This document shows positions 1-6,520 of a stretch of 6,968 nt of DNA, in pieces. Both the position numbers and the translations under genes were made by a program. The notes below the pieces were generated by a model. That model was not told the origin of the DNA and ran no database searches. It saw only the letters and a list, made by a program, of their open reading frames with translations. The number at the start of each line of letters is the position of its first letter. The first letter of the stretch is position 1. The DNA lies in assembly GCA_012974315.1 (NCBI GenBank), contig JAAXQI010000058.1, positions 1 to 6,968 on the forward strand. Reading direction: 5' to 3'. Source of the DNA: Desulfobacterales bacterium. Its GTDB lineage: Bacteria; Desulfobacterota; Desulfobulbia; Desulfobulbales; BM004.

Positions 1-507
1 CGCTGCCTTGAATCTGCCCCTTTGGATATAGTGGTGGATAACCTTTGGGACGGTAATTTTCATAATGCTTTACAATCCGGCGATGAAATTGTGATCCATG
101 TTTTTTCATACGGCAAACCTGTTGCCGGTGCCACAGTCACAATCACCACTGAAAAAGGCTGGACCATCCGGAAAAAAACCGATGCTGACGGCATAGCCCG
201 TGCGCAGCTAATCCGGGATTATTATCCGGCAGCCTGGCAGCTGTTCAAGCGCACCGAGCTTGGCAAGCTTGCCCTGACTGCAGAATTCACAGGGGAAGGG
301 GCTTCAAGTTACAAAGGTAATGCTTTTGATAAGACTCAATATATCACCAGCCTTTCCTGGAAATATGTCCCAGCCAGTGATGATTACAATTCCTATAGCT
401 ATGGGCTCCTGGTCGGATCTCTTGGTTTCCTGGGCAGCGGCTTGGGAATTTTCCAGTATCGGTTGAAACGTAGAAAACCTAAAAAGACAGTTGTTTTTGA
501 TGAGTAG
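1..507 (+). CDS. Periplasmic beta-domain protein with C-terminal membrane anchor (DUF4198/carboxypeptidase-regulatory-like), 3' part
   Basis: The frame is open from the first base of the window to a TAG stop at 505-507, so the gene begins upstream; 168 codons are visible. A TTG at 22 could act as a start but has no ribosome site, and coding-like sequence runs in front of it. Visible residues about 25-100 look like a beta-sandwich domain: the stretch around SYGKPVAGATVTITTEKG followed by TDADGIA is the pattern of DUF4198 and carboxypeptidase-regulatory-like domains. DUF4198 is known from NikK-like periplasmic components near nickel/cobalt transporters. Residues about 135-153 form one hydrophobic helix followed by RLKRRKPKK, so the body should lie in the periplasm with a short basic tail in the cytoplasm. 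The stop overlaps the start of the next gene by 8 bases. The metal or ligand role is inference; the anchor is clear. Confidence 0.72.
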   Translation, partial: RCLESAPLDIVVDNLWDGNFHNALQSGDEIVIHVFSYGKPVAGATVTITTEKGWTIRKKTDADGIARAQLIRDYYPAAWQLFKRTELGKLALTAEFTGEGASSYKGNAFDKTQYITSLSWKYVPASDDYNSYSYGLLVGSLGFLGSGLGIFQYRLKRRKPKKTVVFDE

Positions 508-1480
508 CATACGTAAATTTCTCAACAATTCGGACATCAACAGGTTCCGTTTCTATTTTCAGCTAGTTGCTTTCGGGTTGTTGGTGTACGGGGGATATCT
601 GTCCATCAATATCGGCGACCAGCTGCCCACCTTTGCCTGTGTCTTTGACGATAAACGCGGTGGTTCCTGTTATCTCATGGGGTTTCAGCACCAGATGACG
701 TTTCCCTATGCACGCCTTTTCTCCGGGGCAGGCATAGGTATTCTGATCGGACTTTTAACCTTTGTTGGCTTTTTTATTATTTTCAACAAGGCATGGTGTG
801 GATTTGCCTGCCCGCTTGGTGCAATTCAGGATTGGCTGACCATGCTGCGGTGCAAAATGGGGATTTATTACAGTTCTTACAGTGAACCGGTTTTCAAGCG
901 TTTATCCACCATAAAATATATCCTCCTGGCACTGTTGATCCTGATTCCAATGGGGATAGGCAACTCGTTTTTCGGACTTCCCACCCTTAATCACGATTTT
1001 GGCGTACCATTCTGCATGATCTGCCCGGGAAGAACATTGCTGCCGCTTTTTAACGGAGATTTCTCTCAACTTGCTATTGATTTCAGTTCAAAAACAAAGA
1101 TGGTGTTCAGCGGATTGGGTTTGGGGATTACCGGTATGTTTCTGGCAGGGGCTTTTGCCAAGAAACGGTTTTTCTGTCTGTTCTGCCCAATGAGTGCCTT
1201 GCATTATATATTTTCCCGTGCCAGCCTGCTGCGACTTACAAAAGACGGAGAAAAATGTACCCGCTGCGGTAATTGCTACCGGGTTTGTGATGTCGGTATA
1301 CGTGCTATTGCCGATGACCTGGAGCATATAAATATTGTTAAGGATGATTGCATGATGTGTTTGAAATGCGTCTCTGCCTGTCCTGAGGATGGTTGCCTCA
1401 AGGCATCATTTTTGGGTATGCCGGTATATGAGTCAACGGCGGAAGGTTTTTTTAGAAGGAGATTGAAAGAAGATGATTGA
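500..1480 (+). CDS. NapH/NosR-like membrane-bound 4Fe-4S ferredoxin
   Basis: This is a 326-residue membrane iron-sulfur protein of the NapH/NosR/polyferredoxin type, which passes electrons between the quinone pool or membrane donors and redox enzymes. Hydrophobic segments lie near residues 17-36, 75-95, 138-153 and 202-220. Between them are C100GFAC104P, C172MIC175PG and C226LFC229P, the Cys-Pro motifs of the family. The C-terminal soluble part has two ferredoxin motifs, C253-x2-C256-x2-C259-x3-C263 and C284-x2-C287-x2-C290-x3-C294-P, enough for two 4Fe-4S clusters facing the cytoplasm. I chose ATG at 500 over an in-frame TTG at 491; neither has a strong Shine-Dalgarno site, and translation is probably coupled to the upstream gene, overlapped by 8 bases. 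The 3' end overlaps the next gene by 8 bases. Being next to an activase/HgdB-like pair suggests it supplies their electrons; that is inference. Confidence 0.88.
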   Translation: MSSIRKFLNNSDINRFRFYFQLVAFGLLVYGGYLSINIGDQLPTFACVFDDKRGGSCYLMGFQHQMTFPYARLFSGAGIGILIGLLTFVGFFIIFNKAWCGFACPLGAIQDWLTMLRCKMGIYYSSYSEPVFKRLSTIKYILLALLILIPMGIGNSFFGLPTLNHDFGVPFCMICPGRTLLPLFNGDFSQLAIDFSSKTKMVFSGLGLGITGMFLAGAFAKKRFFCLFCPMSALHYIFSRASLLRLTKDGEKCTRCGNCYRVCDVGIRAIADDLEHINIVKDDCMMCLKCVSACPEDGCLKASFLGMPVYESTAEGFFRRRLKEDD

Positions 1481-2750
1481 GAGCGAACGGCAGGCCCGTG
1501 TCAGGAAAAGCACCTCTCTGCACCTGGCCATGGAAGCTGCTGAAACACTGCGCCAGATAACTGAGTTTCCGGACAACCCTGAATCAATGGCATATTTTTA
1601 TGACCTCTATCAGTCGCGGTTTAAAGATGGAATGATCTTGCCGCAAAACGGCAAGAAACTGGTTGGGACCATGTGTCTCCAGGTTCCCGATGAGTTGATT
1701 GTAGCCGCTGGAGCTGTACCGGTAAGATTATGCAGCGGCGCTTATGCATTTGACCAGGCCGGCGGGGATTTCATGCCGGCAAAATCCTGTCCCCTTGTCC
1801 GTGCTACCATGGGAATGCTGCAGGTGAATAATGATACGATGAAAGATAATCTTTCAACTATTGTTATTCCAACAACATGCGATCAGAAAAGATCCTCGGT
1901 AGAGATGCTCAGGAACATGGACTATCCCGTGACAGTTCTTGAGATGCCAGCTTCCAAAGAAAGTGACGAGGCCCGAACATACTGGCAGGAATCTGTGAAG
2001 CAGTTTGCCCTTAGCATCCAGAAAACATGCGGCAGGAAAATTACTGCCAAAGCTCTCAATGCTGCAGTCCGTACTAAATTAGAGGCAGGGAAGCTCTTCA
2101 GAAGCCTGCAACAGCTGCGTACCGAATCCCACCCGGTCATCCTCGGGAAGGATATATGGCTTGTGTCAAACAGTTATTTTTTTGATGATCCGGACCAGTG
2201 GTGCAAGGCAGTGGGTAAACTGATCGCGGAACTTGACAGCAGAAAATCTGCAGGATTTTCCGCCATAAACCGTAAGGCTCCGAGGCTGCTCTTTACAGGG
2301 TCGCCACCGATTTTTCCTAACCTCAAGCTCCCTATACTTGTGGAACAGGCCGGGGGGTTAGTCGTGGCAGATGAGACCTGTTCATCTGAGCGGTTACTCC
2401 ATGATGCCGTTGTCTTTGATGAGAAAAATCTCAATGATATGGTGCCTGCCATTGCAGACCGCTACCTGAAGCCGTGCACCTGTCCATGCCTTACACCGAA
2501 TACGGACCGGGCCAAGAAAATCCTGGAGATGGTCAGGTCAAACAGGGTCGAGGGTGTCGTCTATCAGGCCTTTTCCGGTTGTCTTCCCTATGAGATGGAG
2601 CAGAGGGGAATCAGTGATATGTTGAGCAGGGAAGGGGTTCCCATGCTCTTTGTTGAAACTGACTACAGCCCTGAAGACCAGGGGCAGCTTTCCACCAGGG
2701 TTGAGGCATTTATTGAATCCATCAAGGTAAGGAAAAGAAAAAAACAATGA
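1473..2750 (+). CDS. 2-hydroxyacyl-CoA dehydratase family protein, probably double-cubane-cluster (YjiM/HgdB-like) type
   Basis: This 425-residue protein belongs to the HgdB/BcrC/YjiM family, which binds iron-sulfur clusters and receives electrons from an ATP-driven activase. Recognisable family segments are GTMCLQVPDELIVAAG (65-80), AKSCPLV (103-109), TTCDQKR (135-141), YQAFSGC (364-370) and the C-terminal ETDYSPEDQGQLSTRVEAF (395-413). Cysteines are at 68, 87, 106, 136, 186, 244, 303, 335, 337, 339 and 370; 335-339 form an unusual C-x-C-x-C. True acyl-CoA dehydratases are heterodimers of two related subunits. Here there is only one subunit beside one activase, the arrangement of the double-cubane-cluster proteins (for example in Carboxydothermus hydrogenoformans), which carry an 8Fe-9S cluster and reduce small molecules. 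AAGGAG at 1456-1461 is a good ribosome site for the ATG at 1473. The gene overlaps both neighbours, by 8 and 4 bases. The family is certain; the double-cubane assignment and substrate are inferred. Confidence 0.9.
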   Translation: MIESERQARVRKSTSLHLAMEAAETLRQITEFPDNPESMAYFYDLYQSRFKDGMILPQNGKKLVGTMCLQVPDELIVAAGAVPVRLCSGAYAFDQAGGDFMPAKSCPLVRATMGMLQVNNDTMKDNLSTIVIPTTCDQKRSSVEMLRNMDYPVTVLEMPASKESDEARTYWQESVKQFALSIQKTCGRKITAKALNAAVRTKLEAGKLFRSLQQLRTESHPVILGKDIWLVSNSYFFDDPDQWCKAVGKLIAELDSRKSAGFSAINRKAPRLLFTGSPPIFPNLKLPILVEQAGGLVVADETCSSERLLHDAVVFDEKNLNDMVPAIADRYLKPCTCPCLTPNTDRAKKILEMVRSNRVEGVVYQAFSGCLPYEMEQRGISDMLSREGVPMLFVETDYSPEDQGQLSTRVEAFIESIKVRKRKKQ

Positions 2751-3562
2751 ACTATTTTGCCGGTATCGATATTGGTTCCACATCCATCAAAATTGCCCTG
2801 TGTGATGAAGAAGGAAGTCTTGCTGCACATGCAACTTGCCCAACGGGTAGCCATTTTCACCAGAACGCCAAAGCAGCCTTTACGGACCTGTTGACTCGCG
2901 AAAGTCTCCAGCGGGAAGAGGTGAGCTATGTCATGGCCACCGGATACGGTAGAAAACTGTACAGAGAGGCTGATGATATTATAAGCGAGATCACAGCCAA
3001 CTGTATAGGAGCAACCAAAATAGGCCTGGAAAATGGGGAGATTAGAACAATCATCAATATAGGCGGGCAGGACCTGAAAGTGATTTCGCTTGATACAGAC
3101 GGGCATGTGAAAAACTTTGCCATGAATGACAAGTGTGCTGCCGGTACAGGGCGTTTTCTGGAAATGACAGCCCGGAATATGGAAATGGATGTAATGGAAT
3201 TGGGAGACTGTCATCTTTCTGCCAAAGGTCCGCCGATTACCATAAATTCAACCTGCACTGTATTTGCTGAGTCCGAGATTATCAGTTTGCTGGGAAATGG
3301 CCATGGACAGCCGGAGATTATTGCAGGTATCCACTATTCCATCGCCAGGCGGGTGGCGCGGCTGGCCAAACGGATTGGTGTGGAAGAAACGGTTTTCTTT
3401 GATGGTGGGCCAGCTCTTAACAGGGGATTGGTTGAGGCACTTGAAAATGAACTCATGCAGCCTCTGTATATTCCCGAGCTGCCGCAGGTAACAACTGCAT
3501 ATGGAGCAGCTTTTCTGGCTATGGAAAGTGTTTTGTATGTTGGAGGGAATAAATATGCATGA
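2747..3562 (+). CDS. Acyl-CoA dehydratase activase / double-cubane-cluster protein reductase (HgdC/YjiL-like ATPase)
   Basis: This 271-residue ASKHA-fold ATPase fits the usual length of single-domain HgdC-like activases (about 260-270). The phosphate-1 loop is GIDIGSTSIK (6-15). ATGYGR (64-69), SEITA (80-84), INIGGQDLK (103-111) and the adenosine-side FFDGGPALN (217-225) follow in the normal order. C130 in NDKCAAGTGRF and C170 in STCTVFAESEI match the two cysteines per monomer that hold one 4Fe-4S cluster between the two subunits of the homodimer. ATP hydrolysis drives a single low-potential electron to the partner protein, here surely the gene just upstream, which it overlaps by the 4-base ATGA. 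The start is supported by that overlap and a purine-rich leader. It acts in the cytoplasm. All key residues are present, so it should be active. Confidence 0.92.
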   Translation: MNYFAGIDIGSTSIKIALCDEEGSLAAHATCPTGSHFHQNAKAAFTDLLTRESLQREEVSYVMATGYGRKLYREADDIISEITANCIGATKIGLENGEIRTIINIGGQDLKVISLDTDGHVKNFAMNDKCAAGTGRFLEMTARNMEMDVMELGDCHLSAKGPPITINSTCTVFAESEIISLLGNGHGQPEIIAGIHYSIARRVARLAKRIGVEETVFFDGGPALNRGLVEALENELMQPLYIPELPQVTTAYGAAFLAMESVLYVGGNKYA

Positions 3563-3785
3563 TATCACAGGCATTTTCACTCTCAGTGTTGTCTATGGGT
3601 TTACGGTCTGCAGCCTTTCCTGTCTACCGAGTCTCAGTGTCTATCTGATGGGTACAGGCCAGACGTTTAAGGATGGAATCATCAGCGGCCTCTATTTTGT
3701 TGCAGGCAAACTGCTTATCTATGGAACATGGGGAGGTTTAGCCGGCGGTATGGGCAGGATGTTTGAGTTGGACGCTTACCAGTAG
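3555..3785 (+). pseudogene. CcdA/SafE-like membrane protein, N-terminal fragment (interrupted gene)
   Basis: This 76-residue piece begins at ATG 3555, 7 bases after GGAGGG at 3542-3547, and overlaps the end of the activase gene by 8 bases. Its first helix carries C19-SLS-C23-LP (residues 14-32), the Cys-Pro pattern of the CcdA/DsbD and SafE/UreH-like membrane families. A second helix spans about 41-66. It then stops at TAG TAA (3783-3788), and the matching C-terminal half continues in the next frame. CcdA-type proteins have two inverted sets of three helices; here the first set has only two, so the third helix appears to be missing at the junction. This suggests an internal deletion whose length is not a multiple of three. 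In intact relatives the role is to carry thiol-derived electrons across the inner membrane. Whether the fragments still function is unknown. Confidence 0.65.
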
Positions 3786-4095
3786 TAAGCCCTGGCAAAA
3801 GGGCAGGAGGCTGCCACTGCTGCTGCTGGGCGTTTCAACCAGCCTGGTTCCATGTGCTCCCCTGGCCGCAGTCCTGCTGCTTGCCGCGCACAAAGGATCA
3901 GTATTGACAGGAATCAGCTACGGTCTTGTTTTCGGATCCGGCCTTATTGTATCACCTCTGATGGCTGCCAGCGGAGGTATAGCACTTATTTCAAGCACTA
4001 TCAGGCAAAAGGTGTCCTGGATAGGGCCATATCTCCAGGGAACTGCCATGGTAATTTTACTTTTCATGGGGATGAGAATCCTCTTAGAGGTGTAA
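3763..4095 (+). pseudogene. CcdA/SafE-like membrane protein, C-terminal fragment (frame-shifted continuation)
   Basis: This frame, +1 relative to the piece before it, is open from a TTG at 3763 to TAA at 4093-4095. The homologous-looking part starts at about SSKPWQKGRR (from 3781). It then has three helices: LLLLGVSTSLVPCAPLAAV, with the second Cys-Pro motif of the family; a helix around GISYGLVFGSGLIVSPLMAA; and a final one around GPYLQGTAMVILLFMGMRI. These are helices 4-6 of a CcdA-type fold. The TTG is a weak start and the residues before SSKPW do not look like a natural N-terminus, so the piece is best read as the second half of a broken gene. A true split gene translated by coupling remains possible. 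It ends 3 bases before exbB. Confidence 0.62.
4084..4092 (+). promoter_or_regulatory. Ribosome binding site of exbB
   Basis: The sequence TTAGAGGTG contains an AGAGGTG Shine-Dalgarno-like core ending 6 bases before ATG 4099. It supports that start and gives exbB its own ribosome entry although the preceding gene is broken. Confidence 0.5.
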
Positions 4096-4098
4096 CGG

Positions 4099-4533
4099 AT
4101 GGAATATATAAAATATGTAATTGATTACGGCATAATTGGTCTTCTTGTGTTTATGAGTCTTGCGGGTTTTGCAATTTCCATAGAACGCTACCTCTTTTTC
4201 AGAACCATGAAACTGTATGATTATCCTGAGCGTAAACGTCTTGAACTAGCCCTTACTGAAAGGCTGCACCTGATAGCCAGCATCGGGAGCAATGCCCCCT
4301 ATATCGGACTGTTGGGTACAGTGCTGGGTATCATGTTCACCTTTTACAGCATGGGGCAAAACGGTTTTATGGATACCGGCAAAATCATGATCGGGCTGGC
4401 AATGGCCCTGAAGGTAACAGCGGTGGGGCTTCTGGTTGCCATTCCGGCAGTGTTCATATACAACCTGCTGCTCCGTAAGGCTAAAGTGATTCTTATGCAA
4501 TGGGATATTGAGGATGGACGAGAAGGGATTTGA
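4099..4533 (+). CDS. exbB: TonB-system energizer ExbB, short type-2 form (MotA/TolQ/ExbB proton channel)
   Basis: This 144-residue inner-membrane protein is the proton-channel subunit that, with ExbD, drives TonB. It has the three expected helices: about residues 9-29, then 70-87 (containing SNAPYIGLLGTVLGIMFTFY) and about 105-125 (GLAMALKVTAVGLLVAIPA). The TLGTV-like loop and conserved small and Thr residues of helices 2 and 3 are present. The length of about 140 residues and the LIASIGSNAPYIGLLGTV sequence fit the short ExbB class known from Helicobacter and many Deltaproteobacteria, not the roughly 240-residue E. coli form. It starts 3 bases after the CcdA-like reading frame and overlaps exbD by 20 bases. 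It should assemble as a pentamer around an ExbD dimer. Confidence 0.93.
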   Translation: MEYIKYVIDYGIIGLLVFMSLAGFAISIERYLFFRTMKLYDYPERKRLELALTERLHLIASIGSNAPYIGLLGTVLGIMFTFYSMGQNGFMDTGKIMIGLAMALKVTAVGLLVAIPAVFIYNLLLRKAKVILMQWDIEDGREGI

Positions 4534-4894
4534 AAGCATAAATGTCATTCCGTTCGTGGATGTCATGCTGGTGCTGCTGACCATAGTCTTGACCACTTCG
4601 ACCTTTATCGCCATGGGGGCAATACCTGTTCAGCTGCCAAAAGCAGAGAGTGGGGAAACTATCAAGTCTGTGGCCACTACAATTGTCATCGACAGTCAGG
4701 GGGTAATATTCCTTGATGACAATCCCCTTGTACCTGAGACTCTGCGCCAGGCCCTTCTTGCAATGGATCGTAATCATCCAATTTTAATCAGGGCCGATCG
4801 CTTAATACCCTTGCAGAATTTTGTAGAGGTGTTGGATGTCGTTAAAGGCCTTGAATTCAAAAAGGTAAGCCTGCAGACTGAGGATAGCTCATGA
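4514..4894 (+). CDS. exbD: TonB-system transport protein ExbD, short type-2 form
   Basis: This 126-residue protein is a single-helix inner-membrane protein with a periplasmic domain, partner of ExbB. The signature FESINVIPFVDVMLVLL (7-23) contains the aspartate (D17) that is protonated during channel turnover. The following TTSTFIAMGAIPVQLPKA marks the exit to the periplasm. The C-terminal part ends in LEFKKVSLQTE, a usual ExbD/TolR ending. I take ATG 4514 as the start; an in-frame TTG at 4508 adds only two residues. The gene overlaps exbB by 20 bases and tonB by the 4-base ATGA. Confidence 0.93.
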   Translation: MDEKGFESINVIPFVDVMLVLLTIVLTTSTFIAMGAIPVQLPKAESGETIKSVATTIVIDSQGVIFLDDNPLVPETLRQALLAMDRNHPILIRADRLIPLQNFVEVLDVVKGLEFKKVSLQTEDSS

Positions 4895-5694
4895 ACAGGG
4901 ATGCGTATGGCTTTGGCCTCTCGTTTGTCATGCATGCTTCCATACTGGGCATCTGTCTTTATCTGCTACCAGCCCTGGATTTGCAGCCAAAACCTCTGGT
5001 GATAGATTTTTCGCTCATTTCGAGTAATGACCCCTATAAAAATTACGCAGCTCCTCTTAAGCAGGAAAGGAGTATAAAACCTCTGCCGGTGCTGGAATCT
5101 CCTCCTGAACCGAAACAGCTGGCAATCCCCAAACCCATAAAAAAGGTTCTGCCAAAAGCTCCCCCAAAGCCTGTGATAGTTAAAAAGGTTCTTACCAGAC
5201 CTGCGGAAAAGATATTGCCCGGGAAGGAAGAAAAGGTTGCCAATAAAGAAAGTCTTCCTGAGGTAATGGAAAATGTTGTTCAGCCAGAACCTGAAACATT
5301 TTTCCCTGAATCGGTTATGCAGCCCCGGGTAGCAACACAAAAATCAAATTCTCCGATACAGACGGATAGTTCTGCAGGTGTGCTCTCATCAAGTGTTTCC
5401 AGGCAGGAGATGGAGCTTCATTATGTCAAGGCTCATTTTATTTATATCAAGAAGATCATAGAAAAAAACATCAGCTATCCGCCAATGGCAAGGAGAATGG
5501 GGTGGCAGGGAAAAGTCGTAGTAAGTTTTATCGTCTGCAGTAACGGGAAGGTTGAAAATCTGCAGATTGTTGAAAGCTCAGGTCATGTACAGTTAGATAA
5601 AAATGCCCTGGAAACGGTAAAGCAGGTGGAACCCTTTCCAAGTCCTCCAGTCCGGGTCAAGCTGGTTCTTCCTGTGATGTATAGGATGACCTGA
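4891..5694 (+). CDS. tonB: TonB family energy-transducing protein
   Basis: This 267-residue protein carries proton-motive energy from ExbB/ExbD to outer-membrane receptors. Residues about 9-29 form the N-terminal helix, with S11-x3-H15 in the position of the conserved TonB Ser-x3-His motif that contacts ExbD. Residues about 52-150 are a Pro/Lys-rich periplasm-spanning linker with repeated PKP, PPKP and LPK steps. Residues about 180-267 form the C-terminal domain, with SYPPMARRMGWQGKVVVSF and NGKVENLQIVESSG typical of the family. The start is set by the ATGA overlap with exbD. It is the last gene of the operon. Its receptor is not in the window and is probably encoded upstream; that is inferred from operon logic only. 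Confidence 0.93.
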   Translation: MNRDAYGFGLSFVMHASILGICLYLLPALDLQPKPLVIDFSLISSNDPYKNYAAPLKQERSIKPLPVLESPPEPKQLAIPKPIKKVLPKAPPKPVIVKKVLTRPAEKILPGKEEKVANKESLPEVMENVVQPEPETFFPESVMQPRVATQKSNSPIQTDSSAGVLSSSVSRQEMELHYVKAHFIYIKKIIEKNISYPPMARRMGWQGKVVVSFIVCSNGKVENLQIVESSGHVQLDKNALETVKQVEPFPSPPVRVKLVLPVMYRMT

Positions 5695-5714
5695 ATCTGT
5701 GATGGGAAAAGGGT

Positions 5715-5734
5715 TATCGCATAAGTCAGCGATA
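5715..5734. terminator. Weak hairpin between convergent tonB and MORN genes
   Basis: TATCGC and GCGATA form a perfect 6-base stem around an 8-base loop, placed in the 49-base gap between two converging genes where a shared terminator is expected. There is no T-run on either side, so it is not a classical Rho-independent terminator. Its role is doubtful. Confidence 0.22.
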
Positions 5735-5743
5735 TGTGCCTTC

Positions 5744-6520
5744 CTACTCTGCTTCTTTCATGGAACTGCTGTTTGGAAGGGCTGAAAATTCCTGGCCCAG
5801 AAACATGTCATCCTTGAATTCTCCAGAATATTCTTTGCCGTTAGGTGCTGTGTAAATACCTTGTCCGGTTCTCCTGCCATTTTTGAACCCCCCGACATAC
5901 CTTGAACCATCGGCATAGATGAACGTTCCCTGGCCGTGAATATTGCCCTCTTTGAAACCTCCCACGTATATTTCCCCGTTTGCAAAGATGTATTTGCCCT
6001 GCCCGTGGTAGTGTCCGTTTTTAAATTCCCCGATGAATTTTGAGTCATCTGCATAGGTGATAGTGCCATTGCCGTTTTTGATGCCGTTTTTGAATCCTCC
6101 TGTGTATACAGAGCCATCGGCATAGGTAAAGTTTCCCTGGCCGTGGATGTTGTTTTCATGATATTGTCCGGTATATGTGGCACCGTTTGCAAAGGTGAAG
6201 GTGGCCTTGCCATGGTATTCGCCCTCTTTGAATTCTCCCTCGTATCTGGATCCATTAGCATATGAAAAGTTTCCCATGCCATGGTATCTGCCATTACCAT
6301 ACTCGCCTTTATAGACCGAACCATTTACAAAGGTGAAGATGCCCATGCCATGGTATTCGCCGTCTTCGAATTTACCTTCGAACCTGGAGCCATTTTGAAA
6401 GACCATAATTCCAGGCCCGTTTTCACAGTCGCCTTTAATACAACCAAGCTCTTCCGAAAATGATATATCGGCAGCAAATAGAATCGGTAGCATGAGAAGG
6501 ATAAGCAGAGTTTTTTTCAT
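5744..6520 (-). CDS. Exported MORN-repeat protein
   Basis: This 258-residue protein begins with a signal peptide (KK, then LLILLMLPILFA, cleavage probably between residues 17 and 23). A short CIKGDCENGPG segment with two cysteines (C27, C32) follows, a common lead-in of bacterial MORN proteins that could form a disulfide after export. Residues 45-228 are eight consecutive MORN units of exactly 23 residues, of the form YxGxFKNGxxHGQGxFxYADG, flanked by a partial unit on each side (27-44 and 229-250). MORN repeats fold as a beta-ribbon and often bind proteins or membranes; no catalytic domain is present, so the target is unknown. The start ATG (6520) has no clear Shine-Dalgarno site. The gene is convergent with the TonB operon and is probably separate from it. 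Confidence 0.9.
   Translation of the reverse strand: MKKTLLILLMLPILFAADISFSEELGCIKGDCENGPGIMVFQNGSRFEGKFEDGEYHGMGIFTFVNGSVYKGEYGNGRYHGMGNFSYANGSRYEGEFKEGEYHGKATFTFANGATYTGQYHENNIHGQGNFTYADGSVYTGGFKNGIKNGNGTITYADDSKFIGEFKNGHYHGQGKYIFANGEIYVGGFKEGNIHGQGTFIYADGSRYVGGFKNGRRTGQGIYTAPNGKEYSGEFKDDMFLGQEFSALPNSSSMKEAE
5837..6388 (-). repeat. Eight tandem 69-bp degenerate repeats encoding MORN units
   Basis: The DNA coding for residues 45-228 of the MORN protein consists of eight units of 69 bases without a single length change. Words such as TTTGAAT/CCTCC and CCATGGTA or CCGTGGA (as read on the plus strand) recur at that period. The units have diverged at the base level, so this is old internal duplication under selection for protein structure, not a fresh satellite. 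Confidence 0.85.

Noticed and set aside
491..499. TTG start extending the NapH-like protein by three residues
   Set aside because: ATG 500 gives the usual N-terminus and an 8-base overlap like other junctions of the operon.
2663..3214. 183-codon open frame on the minus strand opposite the activase
   Set aside because: It lies antiparallel to a gene with all catalytic motifs, has no recognisable family pattern, and crosses a gene boundary.
3501..3554. Upstream start for the CcdA-like N-terminal fragment
   Set aside because: It would overlap the activase by more than 60 bases, while ATG 3555 has a good GGAGGG ribosome site.
3776..3790. Programmed +1 frameshift joining the two CcdA-like frames
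   Set aside because: No slippery motif or stimulating structure was recognised, and the missing third helix is better explained by a deletion.
5758..6324. 188-codon open frame on the minus strand inside the MORN gene
   Set aside because: It is an out-of-frame shadow of the 69-base repeats; its Met/Thr/Arg-rich translation is the product of repeated codons.
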